Source: GCA-003244245 sp036266995 (GTDB lineage Bacteria > Actinomycetota > Actinomycetes > Mycobacteriales > Pseudonocardiaceae). Taken from it: a stretch of 64,000 nt of DNA. Below the pieces are notes generated by a model that was given only the letters and a program-made list of their open reading frames with translations, had not been told where the DNA came from and made no database searches. Both the position numbers and the translations under genes were made by a program. The stretch covers positions 5,996 to 69,995 of the forward strand of contig DATAWX010000166.1 of the NCBI GenBank assembly GCA_036266995.1, read 5' to 3'. Below are positions 51,768-60,338 of the stretch, one piece after another. Each line of letters begins with the position of its first letter. The stretch's first letter is position 1.

Positions 51768-52934
51768 GTGAATCGCAGTCCGGTGCCCGATCCGGACCGC
51801 CGTGAGGCGGCGGCTGCCGTGCCCTACCCGTTGCGGGTGGCGGCTGCGCTGTCGTGGCGGCTGCTGGCGGTGGCCGGGCTGGTCGTCGTGCTGGGCTACG
51901 TGGTGATCGCGCTGCAGCAGGTGGTGATCCCGGTGGCGGTGGCCCTGCTGCTGACCGCGCTGCTGGGGCCGGTGGTGGACTGGTTGACCAGGCACCGGGT
52001 GTCTCGAGGGCTTGCCACCCTGGTGGTCCTGATCGCCGGGCTGGCGCTGATCGGCGGGCTGCTGGGGTTCGTCATCCAGGCCTTCGTCAGCGGCTTGCCC
52101 GCGCTGCAGATCCAGGTCGCCAACAGCGTCCAGCAGATCCGGGTGTGGCTGCAACACCCGCCCTTCGGCCTGCCCCCAGTGAACCTGCAGAACCTGCTCG
52201 ACTCGGTGAGCCGCTCGGTGGCCAACAACCGTTACGCGATCACCTCGGGCGCGTTGTCCACCGCGTTCACCGTCGGGCAATACCTCGCCGGCGCCGCGCT
52301 GGCGTTGTTCACGTTGATCTACTTCCTCTACGGCGGTCGGTCGATGTGGCGCTTCCTGCTCGGTGCGGTGCCGCCGTCGGTGCGGGAGCGGGTCGATGTC
52401 GCCGGGCAGCGCTCCTTCGCCTCCCTGGTCGGGTTCATCCGGGCCACCGCGCTGGTGGCCGTGGTGGATGCGGTCGGTATCGGGATCGGGTTGGTTGCGG
52501 TGGGCGCCCCGCTGGTAGTGCCGCTGGCCGCGTTGGTATTCCTGGCGGCGTTCATCCCGGTGGTCGGCGCGGTGGTCTCCGGCGTGGTCGCGGTGCTGGT
52601 GGTGCTGGTGACCAACGGGCCGGTGCCAGCGCTGATCGTGCTCGGCGTGGTGGTCGCCGTGCAGCAGTTGGAGGGCAACGTCATGCAGCCGCTGCTGATG
52701 GGCCGCGCCGTCGAGCTCAACGGGGTGGCGGTGGTGCTGGCCGTCGCGGTGGGCTCAGTGGTCGCGGGTATCGCCGGTGCGCTGCTGGCAGTGCCGATGC
52801 TCGCGGTGCTCAACGCCGGCATCCGGGCGCTGGTCAGCGGGAACCTTGAGCCGGACGACGACGGCGGCGCTGTGGGTTCCGTGTTCCCACCGGCCGACGT
52901 ACCCGTCGACCCTCTTACCGGCCACACTGATTAG
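51768..52934 (+). CDS. AI-2E family transporter
   Basis: The 388-residue membrane protein has about seven or eight hydrophobic segments in the AI-2E (PerM/YdiK) order. Two helices start near LLAVAGLVVVLGYVVIALQQ. A long polar stretch (QIQVANSVQQIRVWLQ...) follows, and the conserved C-terminal block is VQQLEGNVMQPLLMGRAVEL followed by LAVAVGSVVAGIAGALLAVP. Members export small molecules or ions; the substrate here is unknown. GTG start at 51768. It stands alone after the fad operon and two bases before the mug gene. Confidence 0.88.
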   Translation: MNRSPVPDPDRREAAAAVPYPLRVAAALSWRLLAVAGLVVVLGYVVIALQQVVIPVAVALLLTALLGPVVDWLTRHRVSRGLATLVVLIAGLALIGGLLGFVIQAFVSGLPALQIQVANSVQQIRVWLQHPPFGLPPVNLQNLLDSVSRSVANNRYAITSGALSTAFTVGQYLAGAALALFTLIYFLYGGRSMWRFLLGAVPPSVRERVDVAGQRSFASLVGFIRATALVAVVDAVGIGIGLVAVGAPLVVPLAALVFLAAFIPVVGAVVSGVVAVLVVLVTNGPVPALIVLGVVVAVQQLEGNVMQPLLMGRAVELNGVAVVLAVAVGSVVAGIAGALLAVPMLAVLNAGIRALVSGNLEPDDDGGAVGSVFPPADVPVDPLTGHTD

Positions 52935-52936
52935 TC

Positions 52937-53530
52937 GTGCGGCCAGTCGATCTCGCCGCGGCCCACGGCCGCACGATCCCCGACGTGCTGCCCGGGCCGG
53001 ACGATCCGCCGTTGCGGGTGCTGTTCTGCGGGATCAACCCGGGCCTGACCTCCGCCGCCACCGGGCGGCACTTCGCCCGGCCGGGTAACCGCTTCTGGCC
53101 GGCGCTGCACGGCGCCGGTTTCACCCCACGCCGGTTGCGGCCCGACGAGCAACACCTGTTGCCGTCGCTCGGTTCGGGGATCACCAACATCGTGCCCCAG
53201 GCCACCGCCCGGGCTGACGAGCTGAGCACTGCTGAGCTGGTGGCCGGCGGCGAGCGACTCCGGGATCTGGTGCGCACCGTGCGTCCGCTAGCGGTGGGCG
53301 TCGTCGGTATCACGGCCTACCGGGTGGCCTTCGCCGCGCCGCGCGCCGCGGTCGGGCTCCAGCCGGCCTGGGGGGCGACCCTGGTCTGGGCGCTGCCCAA
53401 CCCCAGCGGGCTCAATGCGCACTGGTCGTTAGCGGCGATGGTGGCCGAGTTCGCCCGTTTCAGGGTGGCAGTTGCGGCGCGATCCGGGCTGTCCGATCCG
53501 TTCAAGACACCCGGTCACCCGAGGTCGTAG
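52937..53530 (+). CDS. mug: G/U mismatch-specific DNA glycosylase
   Basis: The 197-residue protein is of the uracil-DNA glycosylase superfamily, family 2. Motif 1 is LFCGINPGLTSAATGRHFAR (active-site Asn in GINPG), then RPGNRFWPALHGAGF, and motif 2 is LPNPSGLNAHW. It removes uracil or thymine opposite guanine and other damaged bases. It starts two bases after the transporter stop, so the two may be translated together. Confidence 0.9.
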   Translation: MRPVDLAAAHGRTIPDVLPGPDDPPLRVLFCGINPGLTSAATGRHFARPGNRFWPALHGAGFTPRRLRPDEQHLLPSLGSGITNIVPQATARADELSTAELVAGGERLRDLVRTVRPLAVGVVGITAYRVAFAAPRAAVGLQPAWGATLVWALPNPSGLNAHWSLAAMVAEFARFRVAVAARSGLSDPFKTPGHPRS

Positions 53531-53540
53531 CGTCGCAGTC

Positions 53541-53942
53541 ATGGGCATCGACGCGAAACTGGATTTAATCGAACTGGTGGTGGCCGACATGGCCGCTTCC
53601 CTGGCGTTCTACCGCAGGCTGGGGGTTGATATCCCGGCTGATGCCGACGCGGCGCCGCACGTGGACGTCGCGTTACCAGGCGGGTTGCGGCTGGCCTGGG
53701 ACACCGAGGACACCATCCGGTCCTTCGACCCGGACTGGAAAGCGGGCGACGGTGATAGCCGCACCAGCCTGGCGTTCCGGCTGCCCGATCCCGCCGCGGT
53801 GGACGCCGCCTACGCTGAGCTGACCGAGGCTGGCTACTACGGCCACCTCGCCCCGTGGGACGCGTTCTGGGGTCAGCGCTACGCGGTGGTGCGCGATCCG
53901 GATGGCGTGGGCGTCGACCTGTTCGCGCCGCTGGGAAGCTGA
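53541..53942 (+). CDS. VOC (glyoxalase-fold) family protein
   Basis: The 133-residue product from the ATG at 53541 shows the paired beta-alpha-beta-beta-beta units of vicinal-oxygen-chelate proteins. Unit one holds LIELVVADMAASLAFYRRLG; unit two holds LAPWDAFWGQRYAVVRDPDG and ends VGVDLFAPLG. Members bind antibiotics or act as metal-dependent enzymes; metal ligands are not obvious here. The gene is plus-strand after mug; its last 64 bases overlap the end of the AraC gene on the other strand. Confidence 0.82.
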   Translation: MGIDAKLDLIELVVADMAASLAFYRRLGVDIPADADAAPHVDVALPGGLRLAWDTEDTIRSFDPDWKAGDGDSRTSLAFRLPDPAAVDAAYAELTEAGYYGHLAPWDAFWGQRYAVVRDPDGVGVDLFAPLGS

Positions 53943-54628
53943 TCCTGGATCAACTGGCTGAGCGACACTCCCGCCAGCGCGCGCACCTCACGGGCCAGAT
54001 GCGCCTGGTCGGCGTAGCCCGCGCGGGCGGCGGTGGTCGCAAAGGGCACCCCCTGCCCGGCCAGCCGCAGCGCGCTCCGGAAACGGAGGATGCGGCGTAG
54101 TACCGACGGGCCGTAGCCGAAGGCGTCCCGGCACCGCCGATGCAACGCGCGTTCGGTCCAGCCCAACGCATCGGCGGTCGCCGCCACGCTGGACCCCGCC
54201 CGCAGCCGGGTCAGCACTACCTGCAGCGCGAAATCCGGCTGGGTGGCGCGAGGCGCAACCGCGCCAGCCAGTGCGATGGCCGGGTCCGGCTCCTCGGCTA
54301 CCTGCTGGGTCAACGTGGCGCCGGGCCAGAGGTCCTCGAGCCGGACCCGCTGGTTGCGTAGCGCAGCGGCCGGCACCCCGAGTACCCGTGGGGCGGCGCC
54401 GGGCCGGAAGCGTAGGCCGGTGACCAGCTGCCCGGGACCGAGCCTGGCGAGAAAGGCACGGGAGTCCGGACCGGCGACGTACACCGCGCCGTCCATCCAG
54501 ACCAGGTCCATGCACCCGTCCGGCAGCACCCGATGCTCCCCGGGCCCGCTCATCTCGATTCGCCACAGGCAGGCCACCGCCTCCGCCAACCCAGGCGGAG
54601 CCGGTTGCTCCCAGTACCTGCCTACCAT
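53879..54628 (-). CDS. AraC family regulator
   Basis: From the ATG at 54628 (GAGG eight bases before) the product is 249 residues. An N-terminal sensing part (RYWEQPAPPGLAEAVACLWR; HRVLPDGCMDLVWMDGAVYV; LVTGLRFRPGAAPRVLGVPA) resembles the DUF6597 group. The C-terminal double helix-turn-helix is VAATADALGWTERALHRRCR followed by AFGYGPSVLRRILRFRSALR and AARAGYADQAHLAREVRALA. It converges on, and overlaps, the VOC gene; similar AraC-VOC neighbours occur elsewhere, so it may regulate that gene. Confidence 0.87.
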   Translation of the reverse strand: MVGRYWEQPAPPGLAEAVACLWRIEMSGPGEHRVLPDGCMDLVWMDGAVYVAGPDSRAFLARLGPGQLVTGLRFRPGAAPRVLGVPAAALRNQRVRLEDLWPGATLTQQVAEEPDPAIALAGAVAPRATQPDFALQVVLTRLRAGSSVAATADALGWTERALHRRCRDAFGYGPSVLRRILRFRSALRLAGQGVPFATTAARAGYADQAHLAREVRALAGVSLSQLIQDQLPSGANRSTPTPSGSRTTA

Positions 54629-54691
54629 TCGCGCCACCTCAGCGTTCCCCACTTATTGTGCGGCACCCTCGTCCTGGCATGATCCGCGGTC

Positions 54692-55783
54692 ATGCCGGCG
54701 GCCACCGACATCATGACGCCGCTGTGGCGGGGCGTGGTGGTGTTCCGGGTCATTACCGCCGCTTTCGCGATCATCTCGATCATCGTGCATCACGACGGCT
54801 TCGCTCGGCCGTCTCTGGGATGGGTGGTACTCGCCGGGATCGCGGTGTGGACCGTGGCGACCTGCCTGAGCTACAGCTACGACCGCACCCGCCGGATCCA
54901 GGTGATCGTGATCGACCTGCTGGTGACGCTGACGCTGATGGGTTCCTCGGCGCTGGTGCTGTCCACCGAGCAGCTCACCGAAGTCGTTCACCGAACGCCG
55001 CTCCTGACCACGGTGTGGGCCAGCGGCCCGGTGGTCGCCGCGGCGGTGCACGCCGGCCGGGTTGCCGGGGCGCTATTCGGCGTCGCCGTTGCGATGGTCG
55101 ACGTCTGGGTGCGTGGGTTTTTCAGCATCGACCTCGCCCGCGACGCGATCTTGCTGGTGGGGACCGGGTTCGTGCTCGGGCTGGCGGCGACGGCAGCCCG
55201 GCGGGCGAGCGAGCAGCTCCGCCGATCGGCGCGGGCCGAGGCGGCCAGCGCTGAACGGGAGCGGCTGGCCCGATCCATCCACGACAGCGTGGTGCAGGTG
55301 CTGGCCCGGTTGGCCGGGGATCAGGAGATCGCCTTGCGGTGCCTGTTCTCGGCCCCCCTGGGCAGCACCGGTGAGCAGGACCTGGCCGGCGCGCTACACC
55401 AACTGGCCGGCCCTCGGGTCGAGGTGTCAGTACCCGCGACGGCGGTGCCGCTACCTGCCGCCGACGTCGACGAGCTGGTGGCTGTCACCCGGGAAGCGTT
55501 GGCCAATACCGCACGGCACGGCGGTCCTGAAGCGAAGTCGTGGGTATTGGTCGAGGATCTCGGTGCGGAAGTCGTGCTCACCGTGCGGGATGACGGGCCA
55601 GGTGTCGGCAGCGAGCAGCTCGCGGATGCGCATGGTAATGGCCGGATGGGGGTGTCGCGCTCGATCCGCGGCCGGGTCGCCGACCTGGGCGGCACCCTGA
55701 CTCTGAGTACCAGCCCGGGACGGGGCACCGAGTGGGAGGTGCGGCTGGCCCGCGCCCGCCTTCGACACGGTGTGCCGCGATGA
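54692..55783 (+). CDS. Sensor histidine kinase, MacS-like
   Basis: The 363-residue kinase has about five membrane helices (residues 10-165), a HisKA_3 helix with the phospho-acceptor His in RERLARSIHDSVVQVLARLA, and a HATPase domain (VTREALANTARHGGPEAKSW, VLTVRDDGPGVG, GRMGVSRSIRGR). It would phosphorylate the response regulator whose ATG overlaps its stop. The segment after the His (VLARLAGDQEIALR) appears shorter than in other MacS-type kinases, where a longer helix stands between VLA and the AGEQE-like motif. A deletion of about 18-20 residues is inferred from memory of the family. Confidence 0.85.
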   Translation: MPAATDIMTPLWRGVVVFRVITAAFAIISIIVHHDGFARPSLGWVVLAGIAVWTVATCLSYSYDRTRRIQVIVIDLLVTLTLMGSSALVLSTEQLTEVVHRTPLLTTVWASGPVVAAAVHAGRVAGALFGVAVAMVDVWVRGFFSIDLARDAILLVGTGFVLGLAATAARRASEQLRRSARAEAASAERERLARSIHDSVVQVLARLAGDQEIALRCLFSAPLGSTGEQDLAGALHQLAGPRVEVSVPATAVPLPAADVDELVAVTREALANTARHGGPEAKSWVLVEDLGAEVVLTVRDDGPGVGSEQLADAHGNGRMGVSRSIRGRVADLGGTLTLSTSPGRGTEWEVRLARARLRHGVPR

Positions 55784-56451
55784 TCGACCGGGGAAGCGAC
55801 GACCGGGCCGTGGTCCGGGTCATGGTCGTCGACGATCACCCGATGTGGCGCAACGGGGTGGCCCGCGACCTCGGCGAGCGCGGTTTCGAGGTGGTCGCCA
55901 CCGCGGTTGACGGCGCGGCCGCGTTGCGCATCATCGGTGCCGCCCGTCCGGACGTGGTGTTGATGGACCTGCACTTCGGCTCCGATGGACCGTCCGGCGC
56001 GGACACCACCCGGTGCGTCATCGACAGTTGGCCCGACATCAAGGTGCTGGTGCTGTCCGCCTCCGATGATCATGCCGACGTGCTGGCGGCGGTACGGGCC
56101 GGTGCCTCGGGTTACCTGGTGAAATCGGCGTCGCTGGACGAGCTCGTTGAGGCTGTCCGCCGGACTGCCCAGGGCGACGCGGTGTTCACCGCCGGCTTGG
56201 CCGGCCTGCTGCTCGGCGAGTACCGCCGGATCGCGCGGGATCCGGGGCGCGACGCGCCTCGTCTCACCGAGCGGGAGACCGAGGTGTTGCGCCGAGTGGC
56301 CACCGGGCACACCGCTCGACAGATCGCCTCAGCCCTGGTGATCAGCCCCCGGACCGTGGAGAACCACGTGCAGTCCACGTTGCGCAAACTGCAGCTGCAC
56401 AATCGCGTCGAACTGGCCCGCTACGCCATCGAGCACGGCCTCACCGAGTAG
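55780..56451 (+). CDS. NarL-type response regulator, MacR-like
   Basis: The 223-residue regulator starts at the ATG overlapping the kinase stop (ATGA). The receiver has VMVVDDHPMWRNGVARDL with the acidic pair, the phospho-acceptor Asp in PDVVLMDLHFG, and the Lys in YLVKSASLDELVEAV. The DNA-binding end reads LTERETEVLRRVATGHTARQ followed by ISPRTVENHVQSTLRKLQLH. It is the partner of the upstream kinase; targets are not visible. A GC-rich hairpin lies 34 bases after its stop. Confidence 0.9.
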   Translation: MIDRGSDDRAVVRVMVVDDHPMWRNGVARDLGERGFEVVATAVDGAAALRIIGAARPDVVLMDLHFGSDGPSGADTTRCVIDSWPDIKVLVLSASDDHADVLAAVRAGASGYLVKSASLDELVEAVRRTAQGDAVFTAGLAGLLLGEYRRIARDPGRDAPRLTERETEVLRRVATGHTARQIASALVISPRTVENHVQSTLRKLQLHNRVELARYAIEHGLTE

Positions 56452-56484
56452 GCGCCCCTTCAAGCCGCGGCGCGGCGCGGCGGT

Positions 56485-56525
56485 CCGCCGACCGGGTATC
56501 AAGGGGGGTGGCACCCGGTCGGCGG
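56485..56525 (+). terminator. GC-rich hairpin after the two-component genes
   Basis: CCGCCGACCGGGT (56485-56497) is exactly complementary to ACCCGGTCGGCGG (56513-56525) with a 15-base loop. It lies 34 bases downstream of the response regulator stop and has no T-run, as expected for an actinobacterial terminator. The rest of the 337-base gap to the clamp gene shows only the clamp upstream region. Confidence 0.55.
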
Positions 56526-56789
56526 CCGTCACGCCAGCGGCCAGGGGGAGTTGCCGCTTGCGCCATCGGTGTACCGGGCGCCGTGCGGCGGCCCAGCAAC
56601 CGCGTGGTCCGGCTGACGTCAAGTGGAGCCGGGTCCTACGGTTTTTCACCGATCGCTCCAGTGTGCGTGATAACGCGACCTGTTGACAACCACTGAACGA
56701 CATTGCCCACCTTTCCCGGGGCACGCCACGGCCCCCGGTACGCTGACGCACCCGGTGCACCGGGAGTTCTCGCAGGGACGGTGGGTAAC

Positions 56790-57932
56790 GTGGAGTTCGA
56801 GCTTGAACGGGATGCGTTCGCCGAGGCCATCGCGTGGACGGCGAAGGGCCTACCAGCCCGTCCGGTCGTCCCGGTGACCGCGGGCGTGGTCCTCGAGGTG
56901 ACCGATGGCGTGATGATCGTCTCGGGTTTCGACTTCGAGGTGCTCAACCGCATCGAGGTACCTGTGACCGACAAGGCCCCTGGCCGGGTGCTGGTGTCCG
57001 GCCGGTTGCTCGCCGAGATCGCCCGGGCGCTGCCCCCCAAGGATGTGCGGGTAACGGTGGAGGGAAACCGGCTGGCGGTGCGCTGTGGCTCGGCCCGGTT
57101 CAACCTGCCGCTGTTGCACATCGAGGACTACCCCGCGGTGCCGTCGCTGCCGGCCGCCTCCGGCCAGGTCCGGGGGGACGTCTTCGCCACCGCCGTCGCG
57201 CAGGTCACCGCGGCGGCCAGCCGGGACGAGACGCTACCCATGCTGACCGGGGTACGGATGGAGATCGGCTCCGAGACGCTCACCTTGGCCGCCACCGACC
57301 GGTACCGCCTCGCCGAGCGGCACATTCCGTGGACGCCGACCGGCCCGGTGCCGAGCATCTCGCTCATCGTTCCGGCGAAGACGCTGGCTGATGTGGCCAA
57401 GTCACTCGGTTCGGCCAGCGAGGTGGTGTTGTCGATGGGCGACGCCGACGACGCCGGTTTCCTGGGCTTCTCCGCTGGTGGCCGCCAAACGCTGACCCGA
57501 TTGCTCGACGGCGAGTTCGTCAAGTTCGCGTCGCTGTGGCCCACCGCGGTCACTACGACGGTGGAGGTGGTGGTCAGCGAGTTCATCGGCGCGCTGAAGC
57601 GGGTGGCGCTGGTGGCCCAGCGGTTCGCGCCAGTCCGGCTGGCCTTCTCGGAGGGCACCGCGCAGCTGTCCGCGGAAGCTGAAGACGAGTCCAGCGCCGA
57701 GGAGCAACTCGAGGTCGGTGTCACTGGTGAACCGTTGACCATCGGGTTCAACGCCGGGTACCTGCTCGACGGGCTGGCCGCGGTGACCACCCCGCGGGCG
57801 ACCCTGTCGTTCACCGAGCCGAGCAAACCCACCGTCATCACACCGGTCACCGGCCTGGGTGCCGATGACCCGGATGACGCACTGGACGGCTCCTACCGCT
57901 ACCTCGTCATGTCGATGCGACTGCGGGGCTGA
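56790..57932 (+). CDS. DNA polymerase III beta clamp (DnaN family)
   Basis: The GTG at 56790 gives 380 residues, the usual DnaN size, with AGGGAC ten bases before; GTG 56781 and upstream starts are open but less likely. All three clamp domains are present: VEFELERDAFAEAIAWTAKG, FNLPLLHIEDYPAVPSLPAA, ETLPMLTGVRMEIGSETLTL followed by AATDRYRLAER, and a C-terminal end with SYRYLVMSMRLRG where the usual YLLMPVRL pattern sits. The clamp encircles DNA and tethers polymerases and repair proteins. It is not beside dnaA, recF or gyrB, so it is probably a paralogue of the replication clamp. Its last 26 bases overlap the gene on the other strand. Confidence 0.85.
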   Translation: MEFELERDAFAEAIAWTAKGLPARPVVPVTAGVVLEVTDGVMIVSGFDFEVLNRIEVPVTDKAPGRVLVSGRLLAEIARALPPKDVRVTVEGNRLAVRCGSARFNLPLLHIEDYPAVPSLPAASGQVRGDVFATAVAQVTAAASRDETLPMLTGVRMEIGSETLTLAATDRYRLAERHIPWTPTGPVPSISLIVPAKTLADVAKSLGSASEVVLSMGDADDAGFLGFSAGGRQTLTRLLDGEFVKFASLWPTAVTTTVEVVVSEFIGALKRVALVAQRFAPVRLAFSEGTAQLSAEAEDESSAEEQLEVGVTGEPLTIGFNAGYLLDGLAAVTTPRATLSFTEPSKPTVITPVTGLGADDPDDALDGSYRYLVMSMRLRG

Positions 57933-58593
57933 TAGCGGCGCGCACGTCGAGCACAGCGCAACCGGACAGCACCGGTGGCACCTGTAGTCGGGCTACCCGC
58001 AGCGTGCTGTAGGACTTCACGCCGAGCACCACGGCGGCGAGGGCCGTCGTCGCCAGCGCCGATCCGGTCAGCAACCACACCAGTACGACCGCGCCGGTGT
58101 TCGTGGCCTTCGCCGGCGGGGACCAGTTCAGCCGGTACACCACGGCGTCGACCAGGCCGAAGTAATTCGGCGAGAGCAACGACCAGCGGGCGAACGCCAG
58201 CGTGAGGTACGCGTCGAGTACCACGAACTGCCCCAGAAACACCGCAGCAGGCAGTGCGGCGGACGCGGAAGGATGCAGGCTCACGTAACTGACCACCACC
58301 AGGCAGACGCTCAACCTATCGGCCAGCATGTCGAGCACCGCCCCGGTGCGCGTCTCGCGCTGAGTCAAGCGGGCTAGCAGCCCGTCGGCGATATCCCCAA
58401 CCCAATAGCACAACAGGGCCGCGAGCAGCCAGGCGTCGTTGCCCGTGGTCACTGTCACGGCCCAGGCGACCAGCGTCGCGATGGTCCGGACGGCCGTCAC
58501 GAGGTTGGGCCAGGTACCCCACTGCTCGGCGAACCCGACGCTACAGCCGCGGTGCTCGCAGGGCGGTTGTACCGGGATTGCCCGCGGCGCCAA
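57907..58593 (-). CDS. CDP-alcohol phosphatidyltransferase
   Basis: The 228-residue membrane protein carries the family signature in DGLLARLTQRETRTGAVLD followed by MLADR (the DGxxAR...GxxxDxxxD metal site, about residues 70-95). It has about five further hydrophobic helices. It joins a CDP-linked lipid to an alcohol, such as glycerol phosphate or inositol phosphate; the acceptor cannot be read. The start (TTG 58593) lies three bases after the stop of the BRCT-like gene, so the two are coupled. Its 3' end overlaps the clamp gene by 26 bases. Confidence 0.85.
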   Translation of the reverse strand: MAPRAIPVQPPCEHRGCSVGFAEQWGTWPNLVTAVRTIATLVAWAVTVTTGNDAWLLAALLCYWVGDIADGLLARLTQRETRTGAVLDMLADRLSVCLVVVSYVSLHPSASAALPAAVFLGQFVVLDAYLTLAFARWSLLSPNYFGLVDAVVYRLNWSPPAKATNTGAVVLVWLLTGSALATTALAAVVLGVKSYSTLRVARLQVPPVLSGCAVLDVRAAISPAVAST

Positions 58594-58596
58594 CCG

Positions 58597-58923
58597 TCAC
58601 CCGGCGGATCGGCGGAACAGCCGAGGTCGCCAGGGGGTAGCCGGTGCCGGTAAGATCGAGTCGGAACGGCTTCGCCAACCAGCGAACTGCACGATCGCCT
58701 GGGCCGGTTCCAGCACCGGGATACCGAGGGTGCCCGCGGCGCGCACGGTGGGGTGGTCAGCTGGAATCGACGGGTCGGCGACGACGACGGTGACCGCGGG
58801 CGTAAGCCGGCTGCGGGTCACCGCTCCGTGCGCCTCCATCAACCGACGCAGTGCTCCAAGATCGGCGGAACTGCCGACGTACAGCACGTGCAACGGGTCC
58901 TCGGTGGCCGCGTGACGCCCCAC
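58597..58923 (-). CDS. Small BRCT-like protein
   Basis: The 108-residue product contains HVLYVGSSADLGALRRLMEA, HGAVTRSRLTPAVTVVVADP and HPTVRAAGTLGIPVLEPAQA. This is the beta-alpha-beta-beta pattern of a BRCT-like domain, as found in some actinobacterial exonuclease and ligase proteins. No catalytic residues are present; a protein or nucleic-acid binding role would fit, but this is uncertain. It is coupled to the CDP-alcohol transferase gene downstream. Confidence 0.6.
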   Translation of the reverse strand: MGRHAATEDPLHVLYVGSSADLGALRRLMEAHGAVTRSRLTPAVTVVVADPSIPADHPTVRAAGTLGIPVLEPAQAIVQFAGWRSRSDSILPAPATPWRPRLFRRSAG

Positions 58924-59012
58924 CGCAGTCTCCAGTCTCCCGACAGGTACTACAAGCGTTCTTGCGGGCGCACGCTACAACACTGCGTACCTTCGGGGTT
59001 GCCGCCGCGCGG

Positions 59013-60338
59013 TTACCCGCGAGTGATTCTGGACACTCGCGAGCGCAGCATGGCGTGTGCCTCAGCGGGATCGACCCGGGTCGGCGTGCCGCCGTGCAGC
59101 ACCCGCTCCCCCGCCACCCAGACATCCCGGACCGCTCGTGCTCCGGCCGCCCACACCAGGTTGGCCAGCAACTGACCGTCCGGGACGTCCAGCCCGGCCG
59201 CGAACGCCGGGTCGTCGGCGCCGATGTGCACCAGATCGGCCCACCCACCCGGGCGCAGCGTGCCGAGATCATCGCGTCCGATCGCGGCCGCGCCGCCTCG
59301 GGTGGCCAGCAGCAGCGCCTGCGCGGCGGTGAGCGCGGCGGCATCGCCGGTGGACAACCTGGCCAGCCGGGCGGCCAGCCTGACGTCCTCCCAGAGGTCC
59401 AGGTCGTCGTGCGAGGCGGGACCGTCGGTGCCCAAGCCGACGGCGATACCGGCGACGCGCAGGTCGACCAGCCGCGCGATGCCAGAAGCGAGCTTGCTGT
59501 TGGAGCCGGGGCAGTGCGCGACCCCCGCGCGGTGCCGGGCGAGTACGGCGATGTCGGTGTCGGACAGCTGCACAGCATGCGCCGCGAGCACCCGCGCACC
59601 ATCGGACAGCACCCCGAGATGTTCCAGCAGCAGCGGCACCGACCCGTGCTGCTCGCGGATCGCGGTGTCCTCGCCGGTCGTTTCGGCAACGTGGATGTGC
59701 AGCAATGCCCCGCGTTCCCGGGCGGCAACGCCGGCCGCCGCCAATGCCTCGGCCGGCAGCGTGTAGGCGGCGTGCGGACCGTACCCCAGCTCGATGCGCT
59801 CGCCGGGGCCGAAGCGGATCCCCCCGGCGTCGATCCAGCGGCTGATGCCGTCGAGCATCTGCTGCCAGGTGCCCAGCCGGTCCCAGCCGGGCACCGCGAT
59901 GATGCCCGGAGTCACCACCGCGCGGCTGCCCGCGGCCAGCACCGCGTCGACCACCGCCTCGTTGTGGAAGTACATCTCCACGCTGGTGGTGATCCCGGCG
60001 CCGAGCATCTCCAGGGCGCCGACCAGCATGCCGACCCGGACGTCCTCGGCGTCAACCCGGGCCTCGGCAGGCCAGATCACCTCGGTCAGCCACCGCATCA
60101 GCGGCAGATCACCGCCGATCCCGCGCAGCGCCGTCATCGCGGTGTGCGCATGCGTATTGATCAGCCCGGGTAGCAGGATGCCGGTCAGCGCCAGCTCAGG
60201 CCCGGGTGCCGGCGGCGCCGCCGCCAACGGCCCGACGTAGCCGATCCGGCCCGCGGCGTCGACGTCCACGACGGCGTCGCGCAGCACGCTGCACCGTTCG
60301 TCGCAGGTCAGCACCACCGGGGCGGCCAGCCGCATCAT
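59013..60338 (-). CDS. Amidohydrolase, purine/MTA deaminase type
   Basis: The 441-residue protein is a cyclic amidohydrolase with metal ligands in INTHAHTAMTALRGIGGD (HxH), LLHIHVAETTGEDTAI, AAHAVQLSDTDIAVLAR and LGTDGPASHDDLDLWEDVRL (final Asp). The TALRGIGGD and EVIWPAEARV words are typical of the MtaD/SsnA/atrazine-hydrolase branch that deaminates 5-methylthioadenosine, S-adenosylhomocysteine or related purines. The ATG at 60338 overlaps the NYN gene stop (ATGA). A link to methyl-donor recycling is possible; the actual substrate needs assay. Confidence 0.88.
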   Translation of the reverse strand: MMRLAAPVVLTCDERCSVLRDAVVDVDAAGRIGYVGPLAAAPPAPGPELALTGILLPGLINTHAHTAMTALRGIGGDLPLMRWLTEVIWPAEARVDAEDVRVGMLVGALEMLGAGITTSVEMYFHNEAVVDAVLAAGSRAVVTPGIIAVPGWDRLGTWQQMLDGISRWIDAGGIRFGPGERIELGYGPHAAYTLPAEALAAAGVAARERGALLHIHVAETTGEDTAIREQHGSVPLLLEHLGVLSDGARVLAAHAVQLSDTDIAVLARHRAGVAHCPGSNSKLASGIARLVDLRVAGIAVGLGTDGPASHDDLDLWEDVRLAARLARLSTGDAAALTAAQALLLATRGGAAAIGRDDLGTLRPGGWADLVHIGADDPAFAAGLDVPDGQLLANLVWAAGARAVRDVWVAGERVLHGGTPTRVDPAEAHAMLRSRVSRITRG

